In this document: in pieces, positions 1-7,860 of the stretch
Layout: every line of letters starts with the position of its first letter
Position numbering within the stretch: position 1 is the first letter of the stretch
Source of the DNA: Nitrososphaerota archaeon
GTDB lineage: Archaea; Thermoproteota; Nitrososphaeria; Nitrososphaerales; Gagatemarchaeaceae
Assembly: GCA_029785615.1 (NCBI GenBank)
Contig: JAFLZH010000002.1
Location: 1 to 64,000 of the forward strand
Length of the DNA stretch: 64,000 nt
Direction of reading: 5' to 3'
Notes under the pieces: model-generated
What the model saw: the letters and a program-made list of their open reading frames with translations, nothing else
Told to the model about the DNA's origin: nothing
Database searches by the model: none
Program-made: the position numbers and the translations under genes

Positions 1-417
1 GGCGACGGCCGTGTCCCCGCCCTCGTCAGTGTACTCCTCACCGGGAGCCACATAGGGTGCGACACCACCAGCTGCGGGGCGTGCACGGTCCTCCTGGACG
101 GGAAGGCGGTGAAGTCGTGCACCGTGCTGGCTGTACAGGCAGACGGGAGGAAGGTGATGACGGTGGAAGGCCTGGGAGACCACGGGAAGCTGGACCCGGT
201 GCAGGAGGGCTTTGTGGCTAAGCACGGCCTGCAGTGCGGATTCTGCACCCCCGGGATGCTGATTTCAGCCTACGCTCTCCTCAAGGAGAACCCAGACCCT
301 ACCGAGGACGAGATCAGGACAGCGATATCAGGCAACATATGCAGGTGCACGGGCTACGAGAAGATCATCGAATCGGTGAAGTACGCAGCCAAGGCCCGAC
401 GCAGGCGCAAGGCCTAG
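1..417 (+). CDS. CO dehydrogenase/xanthine dehydrogenase family 2Fe-2S subunit (CoxS-like), 5' partial
   Basis: Small iron-sulfur subunit of a molybdenum hydroxylase; it passes electrons from the Mo site through two [2Fe-2S] clusters. Seen: the plant-type ferredoxin cysteines ([10 protein letters not shown], then a later Cys) and the C-terminal cluster motif CGFCTPG ... CRCTGYE. The frame is open from base 1 to the stop at 415-417, so the N-terminus lies outside the window. The first ~14 codons ([13 protein letters not shown]) do not look like this family, and bases 1-42 are an exact inverted copy of 2140-2181 inside moaB. True CoxS sequence therefore probably starts near base 40 and what precedes it is a join artefact. 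Followed by CoxG and XdhC genes, which fits a CODH/XDH-type cluster. The substrate cannot be told from this subunit. Confidence 0.9.
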   Translation, partial: GDGRVPALVSVLLTGSHIGCDTTSCGACTVLLDGKAVKSCTVLAVQADGRKVMTVEGLGDHGKLDPVQEGFVAKHGLQCGFCTPGMLISAYALLKENPDPTEDEIRTAISGNICRCTGYEKIIESVKYAAKARRRRKA

Positions 418-439
418 ACCTGCTCTGCCGGGGCCGCGC

Positions 440-889
440 CTAGGCCCGGTCGAACTTCGCCCGGAGGCACGCGAACATCTCCCTGATTATCTTCTCGGCC
501 TGACCCTCCAGGAGGCGCTCCCCGAGCGAGGCGATCTTCCCCCCCACCCTCGCCTCAGCGGACCACTTCATGGACGAACCTCCCCCTGCGGCTTCCGAGA
601 TGTCCATGGTCGCCTCGATGTCGACGACGCTCCCCATCCCAGACCCCCTCCCCATGAGCTTGGCGTGGGCAGGTTCCTTCGCCTCGACCATGCTGAACTT
701 GATTGTGAAGTCCCCCCTGATGAAAGAGACCCCGGCCTTAACCACCACGGTGAAGTCCCCAGGCGACCGCACTTCTGCCCTCTGGAAGCCAGGCATGCAG
801 GATGAGAGCTCGTTTGGGTCCATCAGGGCGCTGTAGACCTTCGCGGGTGGGGCCTTCGATTTGAAGTCCCCTTCGAAGTGCGCCGCCAC
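440..889 (-). CDS. coxG: CoxG family protein (SRPBCC fold)
   Basis: A 149-residue START/SRPBCC-fold protein of the CoxG (carbon monoxide dehydrogenase subunit G) family, which accompanies molybdenum hydroxylases and is thought to help membrane attachment or assembly. Seen: N-terminal FEGDFKSKAPPAKVYSALMDP and the ACMPG-like CMPGFQ segment typical of the family, then alternating beta strands and a long C-terminal helix (GERLLEGQAEKIIREMF). Full length for the family. It lies on the strand opposite to and converging with the CoxS-like gene, 22 bases from its end, so the two are not co-transcribed, but the linkage supports the Mo hydroxylase context. Confidence 0.85.
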   Translation of the reverse strand: MAAHFEGDFKSKAPPAKVYSALMDPNELSSCMPGFQRAEVRSPGDFTVVVKAGVSFIRGDFTIKFSMVEAKEPAHAKLMGRGSGMGSVVDIEATMDISEAAGGGSSMKWSAEARVGGKIASLGERLLEGQAEKIIREMFACLRAKFDRA

Positions 890-990
890 TCCCCCCCGCC
901 TAGATGTGAAAGCGGGTGGATGTAAGCGTCACGGCGTAGCGTCGCCGGGCCGCCATGCTTCCATTCATTCCTGCGACCGTCCCCGATAGT

Positions 991-998
991 TATAAAAT
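991..998 (+). promoter_or_regulatory. TATA box of the xdhC-like gene
   Basis: The sequence TATAAAAT is centred about 29 bases ahead of the TTG at 1023. That spacing fits a leaderless archaeal transcript and decides the start codon of the downstream gene. Confidence 0.6.
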
Positions 999-1022
999 CG
1001 GAAGCGTGCCGCCGACGACGGG

Positions 1023-1847
1023 TTGAACCAGGCGGAGTTCGCGAGGACGATGGGGAGGCTGGCCGAGAAAGGGGAGCCCTTCGCGGTTGCCATTGTGGTC
1101 AAGACCGAAGGCGGGGCCATGGGTTCCCAGGGGGCCAAGGCCATCGTCACGGGGACGGGGAAGGTGGTCTACGGGGGCCTTGTGGGGCTTCCAGAGTCCG
1201 CCCTTGGGTCCTATGCGAAGAAGGCGCTGGGGGCGGGGGTGCCAAGGACGGTCAAGGTGTACCTCGAGGAGGGGGAGGGCTCGGTCAGACCGGTCCTGAA
1301 GTCGCAGACGGAGGACGATGTCCACGTCGAGGCCACGGCCGGAGGGACGATGGAGGTCTACATCGAGCCATTCCTCCCCCCTCAAAGGCTCATCCTGATC
1401 GGCCAGGGAGGGAAGGACGACGTCGAAGACGCCCTGGTCAGGTTGGGCAAGGAGCTCGACTTCGAGGTGGTCGTGGTCGACCACAGCCCGGTGCTGGCCG
1501 TGCAACCTGACAGGCTGATCAGCGAGCCCTCCTTCGACCTGTCGGAGCTCGACCTCTCGCCGTCCGACTCCGTCGTGGTCCTCACCAAGGGGGAGAGAGA
1601 CGCCGCCGTCCTGCAGGCTCTGTCAAGGTCCGATCCGAGGTACGTCGCGCTGGTAGCTAGCGCCAAGAGGGCAGAGGAGGACCGGGCAAGGCTTAGAGAG
1701 ATGGGGGTCTCGGAGGCGTTCGTCAAATCCCTCCGGTCCCCAGCCGGGGCAGACATAGGCGCGGTGACCCCCTCCGAGATAGCACTGAGCATAATGGCAG
1801 AGGCGGTGGCGGAGAGATACGAGAAGAAGGTCCCGCCGAAGGCTTGA
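1023..1847 (+). CDS. XdhC/CoxI family molybdenum hydroxylase maturation factor
   Basis: 274-residue XdhC/CoxI family protein. Members bind and deliver sulfurated molybdenum cofactor to xanthine dehydrogenase or CO dehydrogenase-type enzymes. Seen: N-terminal XdhC domain (residues ~1-100, EPFAVAIVVKTEGG and GLPESALG) and a C-terminal Rossmann-like domain (from RLILIGQGG at ~122 through VVVVDHSP, SVVVLTKGERD, YVALVASAKRAE, and the PAGADIGAVTPSEIALSIMAE ending typical of the family). The TTG start is chosen because a TATA box lies about 29 bases upstream. With the CoxS-like, CoxG and Mo-cofactor genes it forms a coherent maturation cluster. Confidence 0.88.
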   Translation: MNQAEFARTMGRLAEKGEPFAVAIVVKTEGGAMGSQGAKAIVTGTGKVVYGGLVGLPESALGSYAKKALGAGVPRTVKVYLEEGEGSVRPVLKSQTEDDVHVEATAGGTMEVYIEPFLPPQRLILIGQGGKDDVEDALVRLGKELDFEVVVVDHSPVLAVQPDRLISEPSFDLSELDLSPSDSVVVLTKGERDAAVLQALSRSDPRYVALVASAKRAEEDRARLREMGVSEAFVKSLRSPAGADIGAVTPSEIALSIMAEAVAERYEKKVPPKA

Positions 1848-2043
1848 GCCGCGGGGGCGTCCACTGCGGGCAGGCGCTGCTAGGTCGCGCCCCCCAGACG
1901 TCACGCGGAGCCCTGGATGCGCCGTGGGCGGAGGATGACATCGCGTGGTAGCAGATATAACCGGACGGGCGAGGAAGGCTTACCGTGACGCCAGAGGCGC
2001 AGGGCCCCGCCCTGGGCTCCGGGGCCGAGGGGACGGAGACGCC

Positions 2044-2613
2044 ATGAAGCCGCACGAAGACCACAGGGCACACGCGGGCAAGGGGGTCAGGGTCAGGGTA
2101 GTCACCGTCAGTTCCAGCAGGTTCGCCAAGAAGGACGCGGGTGAGGAGTACACTGACGAGGGCGGGGACACGGCCGTCGCCGAGGTCCGCAGGGCCGGGC
2201 ATAGAGTGCGCGGGAGGGACCTGATCTCCGACGACCCGAAGATGATCAGGCACGCGGTGGAAGACTTCCTGTCTGGGGAGGACGACGTCCTCCTGTTCAC
2301 GGGTGGGACCGGCGTATCCCCGAGGGACGTCACCATCGAGTCGGTCAGGCCATACTTCGAGAAGGAGCTGGAGGGTTTTGGGGAGCTCCTGCGGAGGCTG
2401 AGCTACGACGAGATAGGCGCGGCCGGCGTACTGTCCAGGGCCGCAGCCGGGGTCGTGCAAGGGAGGCTGGTCGCCTGCATGCCGGGCTCGCCGGGGGCCG
2501 TGAAGACCTGTCTCGGGGCGTTCGCAGGTGAGTTCTCGCACGTGGTGTTCATCGCCGGGGGCCGGGGGCGGGCCGACGGCAGGAGACGTCGGCGTTCAGT
2601 ACACGGGGATTGA
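2044..2613 (+). CDS. moaB: Molybdenum cofactor biosynthesis protein MoaB/MogA
   Basis: Molybdopterin adenylyltransferase family; it activates molybdopterin with AMP before metal insertion. Seen: VRVVTVSSSR opening strand, the conserved FTGGTGVSPRDVT motif, SYDEIGAAGVLSRAAAG and the CMPGSPGAVK motif. 189 residues from the ATG at 2044, normal for an archaeal MoaB. The frame is open further upstream (ATG at 1945), but a TATA box (GATATAA) at about 1954-1960 lies inside that extension, so the 2044 start with a leader of roughly 60 bases is preferred. The last ~20 residues (arginine-rich) do not resemble the family. The 3' end overlaps the convergent MoeB gene by 18 bases. Confidence 0.88.
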   Translation: MKPHEDHRAHAGKGVRVRVVTVSSSRFAKKDAGEEYTDEGGDTAVAEVRRAGHRVRGRDLISDDPKMIRHAVEDFLSGEDDVLLFTGGTGVSPRDVTIESVRPYFEKELEGFGELLRRLSYDEIGAAGVLSRAAAGVVQGRLVACMPGSPGAVKTCLGAFAGEFSHVVFIAGGRGRADGRRRRRSVHGD

Positions 2614-3744
2614 CGGGTCCACTTCTTCAGCCCATGCCCTTATACCGCCTGTCAGGCTCCTCGCCTTCCCGAACCCCAGCGACTTCAGCAGGCTGACGGC
2701 GGACGCGCTCCTCATCCCCACATGGCAGTAGACCACCAGCTCATCCTCCCTGTGCAGTTCCCCTGCCCTCGCAGCGAGTTCCCCCAAGGGGATGTGCTTC
2801 GAACCTGGGAGGCTGCAGAGCTGCCGCTCGTAGGGTTGGCGGACGTCTAGTAAGACGACGCCTGCTCCCGAGTCGAGTAGGCGCTTGAGCTCTGATGGGC
2901 CGAGCTCCTCCTGGCGCTCCCTCTTCCTCCCCAGGCCGCAGAACGTGTCGTAGTCGATCAGCTCGCTTATCCGCGGGGACGGGGAGCAGACAGGGCAACC
3001 AGGGTCTTTGCGCACTCTGACCTCATCGAATTTCATCTCCGACCCGTTGAACAGCAACAGCCTCCCGACCAGGGCCCTGCCGTTCCCCAGAAGGATGTTC
3101 AGCGCCTGGGCCGCCTGGATGGTCCCCATGAGCCCCGGGAGGACCCCCATCACCCCAGACTCGGCGCAGTCCTGGACCGCGCCAGGGGGAGGAGGGACAG
3201 GGAAGAGGCACCGATAGCACGGCCCTGCTTTCGCAGCGAAGACCGACGACTGGCCGTCGAACCTGAAGACGCTGGCGTAGACGTCCGGCTTCCCTGTCAT
3301 CACGCATGCGTCGTTGACCAGGTAGCGCGTGGGGAAGTTGTCGGTGCAGTCCAAGACCACGTCGTACCCTTGGATAACCTCCGTCGCGTTCGTCCGGTCC
3401 AGCCTGGCGGCGTATGTCTCCACGACGACGTTTGGGTTTGTCTCGTGCAGCCTCTCCCGGGCGACATCCACCTTCCGCCTCCCCGCGTCCCCCTCGGAGT
3501 ACAGAGGCTGCCTGTGGATGTTACTCACTTCGACCACGTCTTGGTCGATGATGCCGACCTTCCCCACCCCGGCCGCGGCCAAGTAGGTCGAAGCTGGGAT
3601 CCCGAGCCCCCCAACCCCGACGACCAGGGCCTTGGACGACTTCAGCCTCCGCTGGCCTTCCACGCCGACTTCGGGGAGGACCAGCTGCCTGCTGTACCTC
3701 TCGAGCTCCTTCTTGGAGAGGCCGACCGGCTCGGTGGCTGTCAA
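2596..3744 (-). CDS. moeB: MoeB/ThiF-type adenylyltransferase with C-terminal rhodanese domain
   Basis: E1-like enzyme that adenylates the C-terminal glycine of a ubiquitin-like sulfur carrier (MoaD/ThiS), here fused to a sulfurtransferase domain. Seen: RYSRQLVLPEVG, the ATP-binding GVGGLGIPA, the adenylation segment DCTDNFPTRYLVND, two zinc-binding pairs (CYRC and CPVC), and at the C-terminus a rhodanese domain (from about residue 275: VVLLDVRQPYE and active-site CHVGMRS). 382 residues, usual for the fused form. A TATA-like CTCTTAAGA on the minus strand near 3771-3780 lies about 30 bases upstream of the ATG. The ubiquitin-like protein at 38317 is a candidate partner, though distant. Confidence 0.9.
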   Translation of the reverse strand: MTATEPVGLSKKELERYSRQLVLPEVGVEGQRRLKSSKALVVGVGGLGIPASTYLAAAGVGKVGIIDQDVVEVSNIHRQPLYSEGDAGRRKVDVARERLHETNPNVVVETYAARLDRTNATEVIQGYDVVLDCTDNFPTRYLVNDACVMTGKPDVYASVFRFDGQSSVFAAKAGPCYRCLFPVPPPPGAVQDCAESGVMGVLPGLMGTIQAAQALNILLGNGRALVGRLLLFNGSEMKFDEVRVRKDPGCPVCSPSPRISELIDYDTFCGLGRKRERQEELGPSELKRLLDSGAGVVLLDVRQPYERQLCSLPGSKHIPLGELAARAGELHREDELVVYCHVGMRSASAVSLLKSLGFGKARSLTGGIRAWAEEVDPSIPVY

Positions 3745-4103
3745 ACCTCCCTGGGGACCCCTTGCCCTGTCTTAAGAGCAGCGCGGGGCCTGGTTATGGC
3801 GTTCCTTCAAGGCCCGGCGCACGGACGTCCACCTGTGCCAGAGAGGGGAGCGATGAGTCGTGTCGAGGAGCTGTCGCAGAACGCCTGGCCCCCTCCAGAC
3901 GATGCTGCTGGATGGGTGGGTCCTACGGTTCTCAGAAGGGTACGCCAAGAGGGAAACTCGGTCAACTCCCTCTATCGAGGGGCAGTCGGGGCCGAGAGGA
4001 AGGCCTCTGTCTGTGAGGGGGCATATTCCAGGCGCGGGTTGGACATGGTCTTCAAGCTGGCCCCCGCGTCGGTCCCTGCCAATCTCCACCGCGGCGGACC
4101 TTG
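3745..4103. other. Intergenic region, no gene recognised
   Basis: Holds the moeB promoter (minus strand, TATA near 3771-3780). The open frames here, including a 105-codon minus frame, have no recognisable motif and an unnatural composition. I see nothing else. Confidence 0.4.
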
Positions 4104-4895
4104 CTAGGCCGCTCCCGCTCCTAGATCAGGGATCCGGGAGATAGCGTCGGCTATAGAAGCCGTGAGCTCCGCCCGCTCCTTGACCAGGTCGGCTCGTTCC
4201 TTCCTTTCCTCCTCGAGCGCCTCTAGCCGCGCCTGTGCAGTCCCGAGCCTCTCCCACTCCCCGGCAAACCTCCCCTCGCGGGTGCGGACGTCGACGTCTT
4301 TCAGCAACCTCTGCTGGTCGAGGACATCAGCGGAGAGGGCTGCCAGCCTCGCCTCCAGGGTCTCGATGCGTTCGGCTGATTCGTCCGCCGGGGAGCTCTT
4401 CCTGCCGAGGAGGCGACTGAAAAATGAGTCCGGCTTATATGCCTCGGCTGCATCTGACGCGCGTGCCTTCTCTGCGTCCAGATCGCCGGAACACTTCACA
4501 CGCTCGGCCTTGAGTTCTGCTATCTTCGCGGCCAGTCTCCCCCTCTCCGCCCCTATCTCATTTTCGATGCCTGAGATGGTCGCCCTGAGCCCCGATATCT
4601 CTTCGTCTATCGACGCGAGCGGGACGGGCCTCGATACGACGTCGGTCAACTCTTGGCGCCTGGCGCGGTAATCCTGGGACAGCCCTCCCTCGCCGGTCCT
4701 CTCCTCGAACTCGTCGAGGAGGACGTTCACGCCCCTGACCCAGTTCTCAAGCGCGTATCCGCCCGGCTCGGCGGAGAACCTCTGCCGCCCGAGGTTGTTC
4801 AGGGCGTTGACGGTCCTGGCCCTGAGCTGGCCTAAGTCCAGTTCCGGTGACTCCTGTATCCTCGCCCTGTGCCTGTGAAATGTCTGATGCTTCAT
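4104..4895 (-). CDS. Coiled-coil protein of unknown function
   Basis: I do not recognise a family. 263 residues: a basic N-terminal head (KHQTFHRHRARIQ ... LRARTVNALNNLGRQRF ... GGYALENWVRGVNVLLDEFEE, residues 1-65) followed by long predicted coiled coils (residues ~95-145 and ~170-255) rich in E, R, L and A, split by a short loop (SFFSRLLGRKSSPADE). No signal peptide or membrane segment. A broken paralogue lies at 24163-24441. Both copies share not only the N-terminal head but also the upstream element GATTTAAGCGGTCCATCT (here about 4953-4970), probably the promoter, 60-75 bases ahead of the ATG. The duplication therefore included the control region. Confidence 0.7.
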   Translation of the reverse strand: MKHQTFHRHRARIQESPELDLGQLRARTVNALNNLGRQRFSAEPGGYALENWVRGVNVLLDEFEERTGEGGLSQDYRARRQELTDVVSRPVPLASIDEEISGLRATISGIENEIGAERGRLAAKIAELKAERVKCSGDLDAEKARASDAAEAYKPDSFFSRLLGRKSSPADESAERIETLEARLAALSADVLDQQRLLKDVDVRTREGRFAGEWERLGTAQARLEALEEERKERADLVKERAELTASIADAISRIPDLGAGAA

Positions 4896-4952
4896 CCCTG
4901 GCTGGTCACCTTAGGGTCACGCTCGGCCGTCAGACAGGGCCAAGCAGGTGCG

Positions 4953-4970
4953 CGATTTAAGCGGTCCATC
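4953..4970 (-). promoter_or_regulatory. Conserved promoter element of the coiled-coil gene family
   Basis: GATTTAAGCGGTCCATCT (plus strand) contains an archaeal TATA-like CTTAAAT on the minus strand. The identical 18 bases occur upstream of the broken paralogue at about 24500-24517. Confidence 0.5.
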
Positions 4971-5002
4971 TCCGAGGCCGCCGCAGGCGTCCGTGGGGGC
5001 GG

Positions 5003-5578
5003 CTACAGCGACTGAATCTTCGGCCTTGGGACTCGGAGAACCGACAGCGTGAAGGTCGCGAGGGTGACAAGCCCGTCAGTGGCGTTGTGTATCCAGGCCG
5101 CCCCTGCGAGGTCCTGCGTTCTCTCGTAGCAACACCCGACGGCGAAGGCGAAGGCCAACGGGAAGACCGCCTCGCCGTCTGCGGACGAAGCCGCCTGGCC
5201 CAGGAACGCGTTGCCGAGATGCACCGCCCCGAAGACGACCGATGCGACCAAGGTCCCCCGGCGCATCCGGGGGATTGTCCGCCCCCGTGAGAACCTCTGG
5301 TTCAGGATGTTCTGAAGGGCCACATGAAATGGGAACTCTTCGCTCCAGCCTACGAAGAACCCTTGGAAAAGGAGCGTACGCGCCCAGCCCAGGGGGGACA
5401 TGGACACCTTTGTGAATGGCGGGCAAGGTTTGTGGTCACCGCGACGAGGGCGAACATGTTCGCTATGATCGCGAACCATCGGAGGTCGTTCCCCCTCTCT
5501 CGTCCTTGGGAACACGGACAGCCTCGGCATCCTCAAGCCGCTGGCCCGGATCGTGACGATGCCTCCAAGAATCAACAA
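5003..5578 (-). pseudogene. CPBP/CAAX-type intramembrane protease homologue, probably decayed
   Basis: The C-terminal two thirds carry degenerate motifs of the CPBP glutamic protease family: EEFPFHVALQN (family EExxxR, with the Arg lost), FGAVHLGN and a final HNATDGL, within hydrophobic segments. The open frame begins with TTG. Around 5420-5490 this frame turns polar and unnatural, whereas the frame next to it reads as a membrane segment (WFAIIANMFALVAVTTNLA). That suggests two compensating frameshifts. Upstream of 5578 the same frame remains open and protein-like without an ATG. I infer a degraded gene; a sequencing error or a diverged live gene is also possible. Confidence 0.45.
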
Positions 5579-5628
5579 GGAGCGGGTAGCGAAGTCGATG
5601 GCAGAGCATGTGACACCCTTCCCGACGC

Positions 5629-5947
5629 CTAGGCCGGCCAGATAGGACCCCGATAAAGAGGCGGAGGCAAGGGCCCCCCGGCAGGGTAACTACCAGGACG
5701 AGGAGAGCCGGACGAAGGCGTCGGGGTCCCTTCCCCTTGATCCTCGAGCGGTCGCCGAAGACCTTCTTCCCCCCTCTTTCCGCTGGCTGGGGGGAGCACT
5801 GGAAGAGATACCCAGGTCGAAGTCAGAGATTCTCCGAAGAGCATCATTGCAGGGGGGCCGCGGGTGCAGGTTCTGCACGCCGCAAACGTCTTTATCACCA
5901 CCCTTCCCTGCCAATAAATCGAAGGCGAGCCTGCGAGATTGGCAGTC
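5629..5947. other. Intergenic region before the membrane microprotein
   Basis: No gene recognised. AT-rich stretches CTTTATC (about 5890) and CCAATAAATCG (about 5909-5919) precede the microprotein ATG by 30-55 bases and are candidate promoter elements. Confidence 0.35.
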
Positions 5948-6073
5948 ATGACAACGGACAAGGCCATCCTCATAGTCGGGGTCACCGTCATAATCATCAT
6001 CCTGGCGTACTTCTTGCGCCTCGGAAGATTCTCCCGCCGCAAGCAACCGGGGGGCGACCCCGGCAAGGCTTGA
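5948..6073 (+). CDS. 41-residue single-pass membrane microprotein (paralogue A)
   Basis: ATG at 5948 opens a 41-residue peptide: a short polar start (MTTDKA), one membrane span (ILIVGVTVIIIILAYFL, residues ~7-23) and a basic tail with LGRFSRRKQ. A second gene at 34531 encodes the same pattern, with the core VIxIxLAYxxRxGRFSRxKQ conserved. That is strong evidence that both are real. In both places an ABC-transporter ATPase gene follows about 100 bases downstream (intact here, dead in the other copy). I infer a small accessory subunit or regulator of the exporter; no function is known to me. Confidence 0.7.
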   Translation: MTTDKAILIVGVTVIIIILAYFLRLGRFSRRKQPGGDPGKA

Positions 6074-6177
6074 CCGAGCCCTTCCGGCTCCGGCTCAGTC
6101 TACGCTCGTACGTGTACGGACGGGCGCGGTCGAGCGAGAGGTGCCGGAGCGTCAGCTGGCGAGCGTGATACAACACG

Positions 6178-7092
6178 ATAGACACAGAGAACCTTACGAA
6201 GAAGTTCGACAACACGACTGCCGTCGAGTCGGTCACCATGCACGTGGAGGAAGGAGAGGTGTTCGGGTTCCTCGGGCCCAACGGGGCCGGGAAGACCACC
6301 ACGGTCAGGATGCTGGCCTGCCTGGTCTCGAGAAGTTCTGGAACCGCCACGATAGGGGGGTACGAGATCTCGAACCGCGCGGACCAGCAGAAGATACGGA
6401 AGATGATCGGGCTGTTGACTGAGAACGTGGGGCTCTATGAGGAGCTGAGCGCCTACGACAACCTGGACTTCTACGGCCGCTACTACAAGATGGGGGAGCG
6501 GAATAGGCGCGAGAGGATCCAGTATCTCCTCGAAATGCTCGGGCTCTGGGACAGAAGGGACGCGCGTGCGGGGACGTTCTCCAAGGGTATGAAGCAGAAA
6601 CTGGCCATCGCGAGGGCTCTGATCCACGACCCACAGGTTCTTTTCCTTGACGAGCCGACGGCGAACTTGGATCCTGAAGCTTCGAAGACGATCAGGGATT
6701 TCATCCTTGAGTTGAAGAAGGAAAACAGGACGATCTTCCTCAACACCCACCTCCTCGACGAGGCGGAGCGTATCTGCGACCGTGTGGCCATACTCAAGAC
6801 GAGGGTGATCACGATAGGCAGCCCGCAGGATCTGAGGCGATCGCTTTCTGGGAGGAAGGTGAAGATCCAGCTTCAGCGCGTAGACGACTCGATGGTCGAG
6901 TCGGTAAGGAAGCTGGGGCATCGGATAGAGGATGTCACAGGGAACAGCTTCGTGGTGGACCTTAAGGAGCCGGAGAAGGAGAACCCGGCGATCCTGAGGG
7001 CCCTCCAAGGCGCCGGTGGGGACGTGGTGTTCGTCACCGAGGCCGGGTCCAGCCTAGAGGACGTGTATCTGAAGCTGATGAGGGAGGTGTAG
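6178..7092 (+). CDS. ABC transporter ATP-binding protein (exporter type), non-canonical start
   Basis: ATPase of an ABC-2 type exporter that works with the permease encoded 7 bases downstream. Seen: Walker A GPNGAGKTTT, Q-loop region, signature FSKGMKQKLA, Walker B VLFLDEPTANLD and switch His (NTHLLDEAE). The first ATG is at 6238, but family-typical sequence (TENLTKKFDNTTAVESVTM) is encoded upstream of it as far as a stop at 6166. No ATG, GTG or TTG is in frame there; the best placed codon is ATA at 6178. In the dead copy at 34773 the corresponding codon is ATG, so ATA looks like a mutated start. Translation may begin at ATA or produce a shortened protein from 6238. Confidence 0.85.
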   Translation: MDTENLTKKFDNTTAVESVTMHVEEGEVFGFLGPNGAGKTTTVRMLACLVSRSSGTATIGGYEISNRADQQKIRKMIGLLTENVGLYEELSAYDNLDFYGRYYKMGERNRRERIQYLLEMLGLWDRRDARAGTFSKGMKQKLAIARALIHDPQVLFLDEPTANLDPEASKTIRDFILELKKENRTIFLNTHLLDEAERICDRVAILKTRVITIGSPQDLRRSLSGRKVKIQLQRVDDSMVESVRKLGHRIEDVTGNSFVVDLKEPEKENPAILRALQGAGGDVVFVTEAGSSLEDVYLKLMREV

Positions 7093-7098
7093 CGGCGC

Positions 7099-7836
7099 AT
7101 GGACATTGGGAATGCGTGGAACGTCGCCCTGAAGGACTTCAAGATATACACAAGAAAGCCCTCTGTAATCTACGCTACCGTCGCCTTGCCCCTGATCGTG
7201 GGCGCCGTCTTCCCGCTCATCCTTGATTACTCCCTCCACAAGTCAGCCAAGGCCCTCAGCGCGGCGAGAGCCCCGGGGCTGATGGACGCTTTTTCGATCT
7301 GGTTCGTGATAGGAGCGGCAGTAATCCCGACGGCTATCGCCTCCTACAGCCTCGTCGGGGAGAAGATGCAGAAGAGCCTCGAGCCGATGCTCGCCACCCC
7401 GATGTCAGATGGGGACATACTCCTGGGGAAGACGATATCAGCCCTTCTTCTCCCTGTTGTGGCGCTCTATGCGGGGTCCATTTCGTACATGGCGCTCATG
7501 GACTACTTCACGCGCGGCACGCTGGGGTACTACTACTATCCGAACTGGCACATCGGCGCGATCCTCCTGGCCGCCCCTCTGGCCGCGCTCCTCAGCGTGG
7601 AGGTGAACGTCGTCATCTCTTCCAGGATGACCGACGTCAGAAGCGCGCAGCAGACTGGGGTCTTGTTCATGCTGCCGTTCATAGGCCTGTTCCTAGCGTC
7701 CGAGGTCGGCCTCTTCGTGATGAACGACACCAACCTGACCATCCTGGCGGGCGCGCTCGCTGCGATAAGCGTCGGGACGTTCTTCGTCGCGAAGGCGACC
7801 TTCCAAAGAGAAGAGATACTCACACGATGGAGATGA
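7099..7836 (+). CDS. ABC-2 type transporter permease
   Basis: 245-residue membrane partner of the preceding ATPase. Seen: six hydrophobic segments (beginning VIYATVALPLIVGAVFPLIL, AFSIWFVIGAAVIPTAIASY) and the ABC-2 family signature region GEKMQKSLEPMLATPMSDGDILLGK between spans 2 and 3, which binds the ATPase. Starts 7 bases after the ATPase stop, so the two form an operon. The cargo is unknown. The STAND regulator follows 25 bases later and may belong to the same unit. Confidence 0.88.
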   Translation: MDIGNAWNVALKDFKIYTRKPSVIYATVALPLIVGAVFPLILDYSLHKSAKALSAARAPGLMDAFSIWFVIGAAVIPTAIASYSLVGEKMQKSLEPMLATPMSDGDILLGKTISALLLPVVALYAGSISYMALMDYFTRGTLGYYYYPNWHIGAILLAAPLAALLSVEVNVVISSRMTDVRSAQQTGVLFMLPFIGLFLASEVGLFVMNDTNLTILAGALAAISVGTFFVAKATFQREEILTRWR

Positions 7837-7860
7837 CCGCGGTCCGAGTCTGACGAGTTT

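Noticed and set aside
1723-2541. 272-codon open frame on the minus strand
   Set aside because: Antisense to xdhC and moaB, no family motifs; a shadow produced by GC-rich codons.
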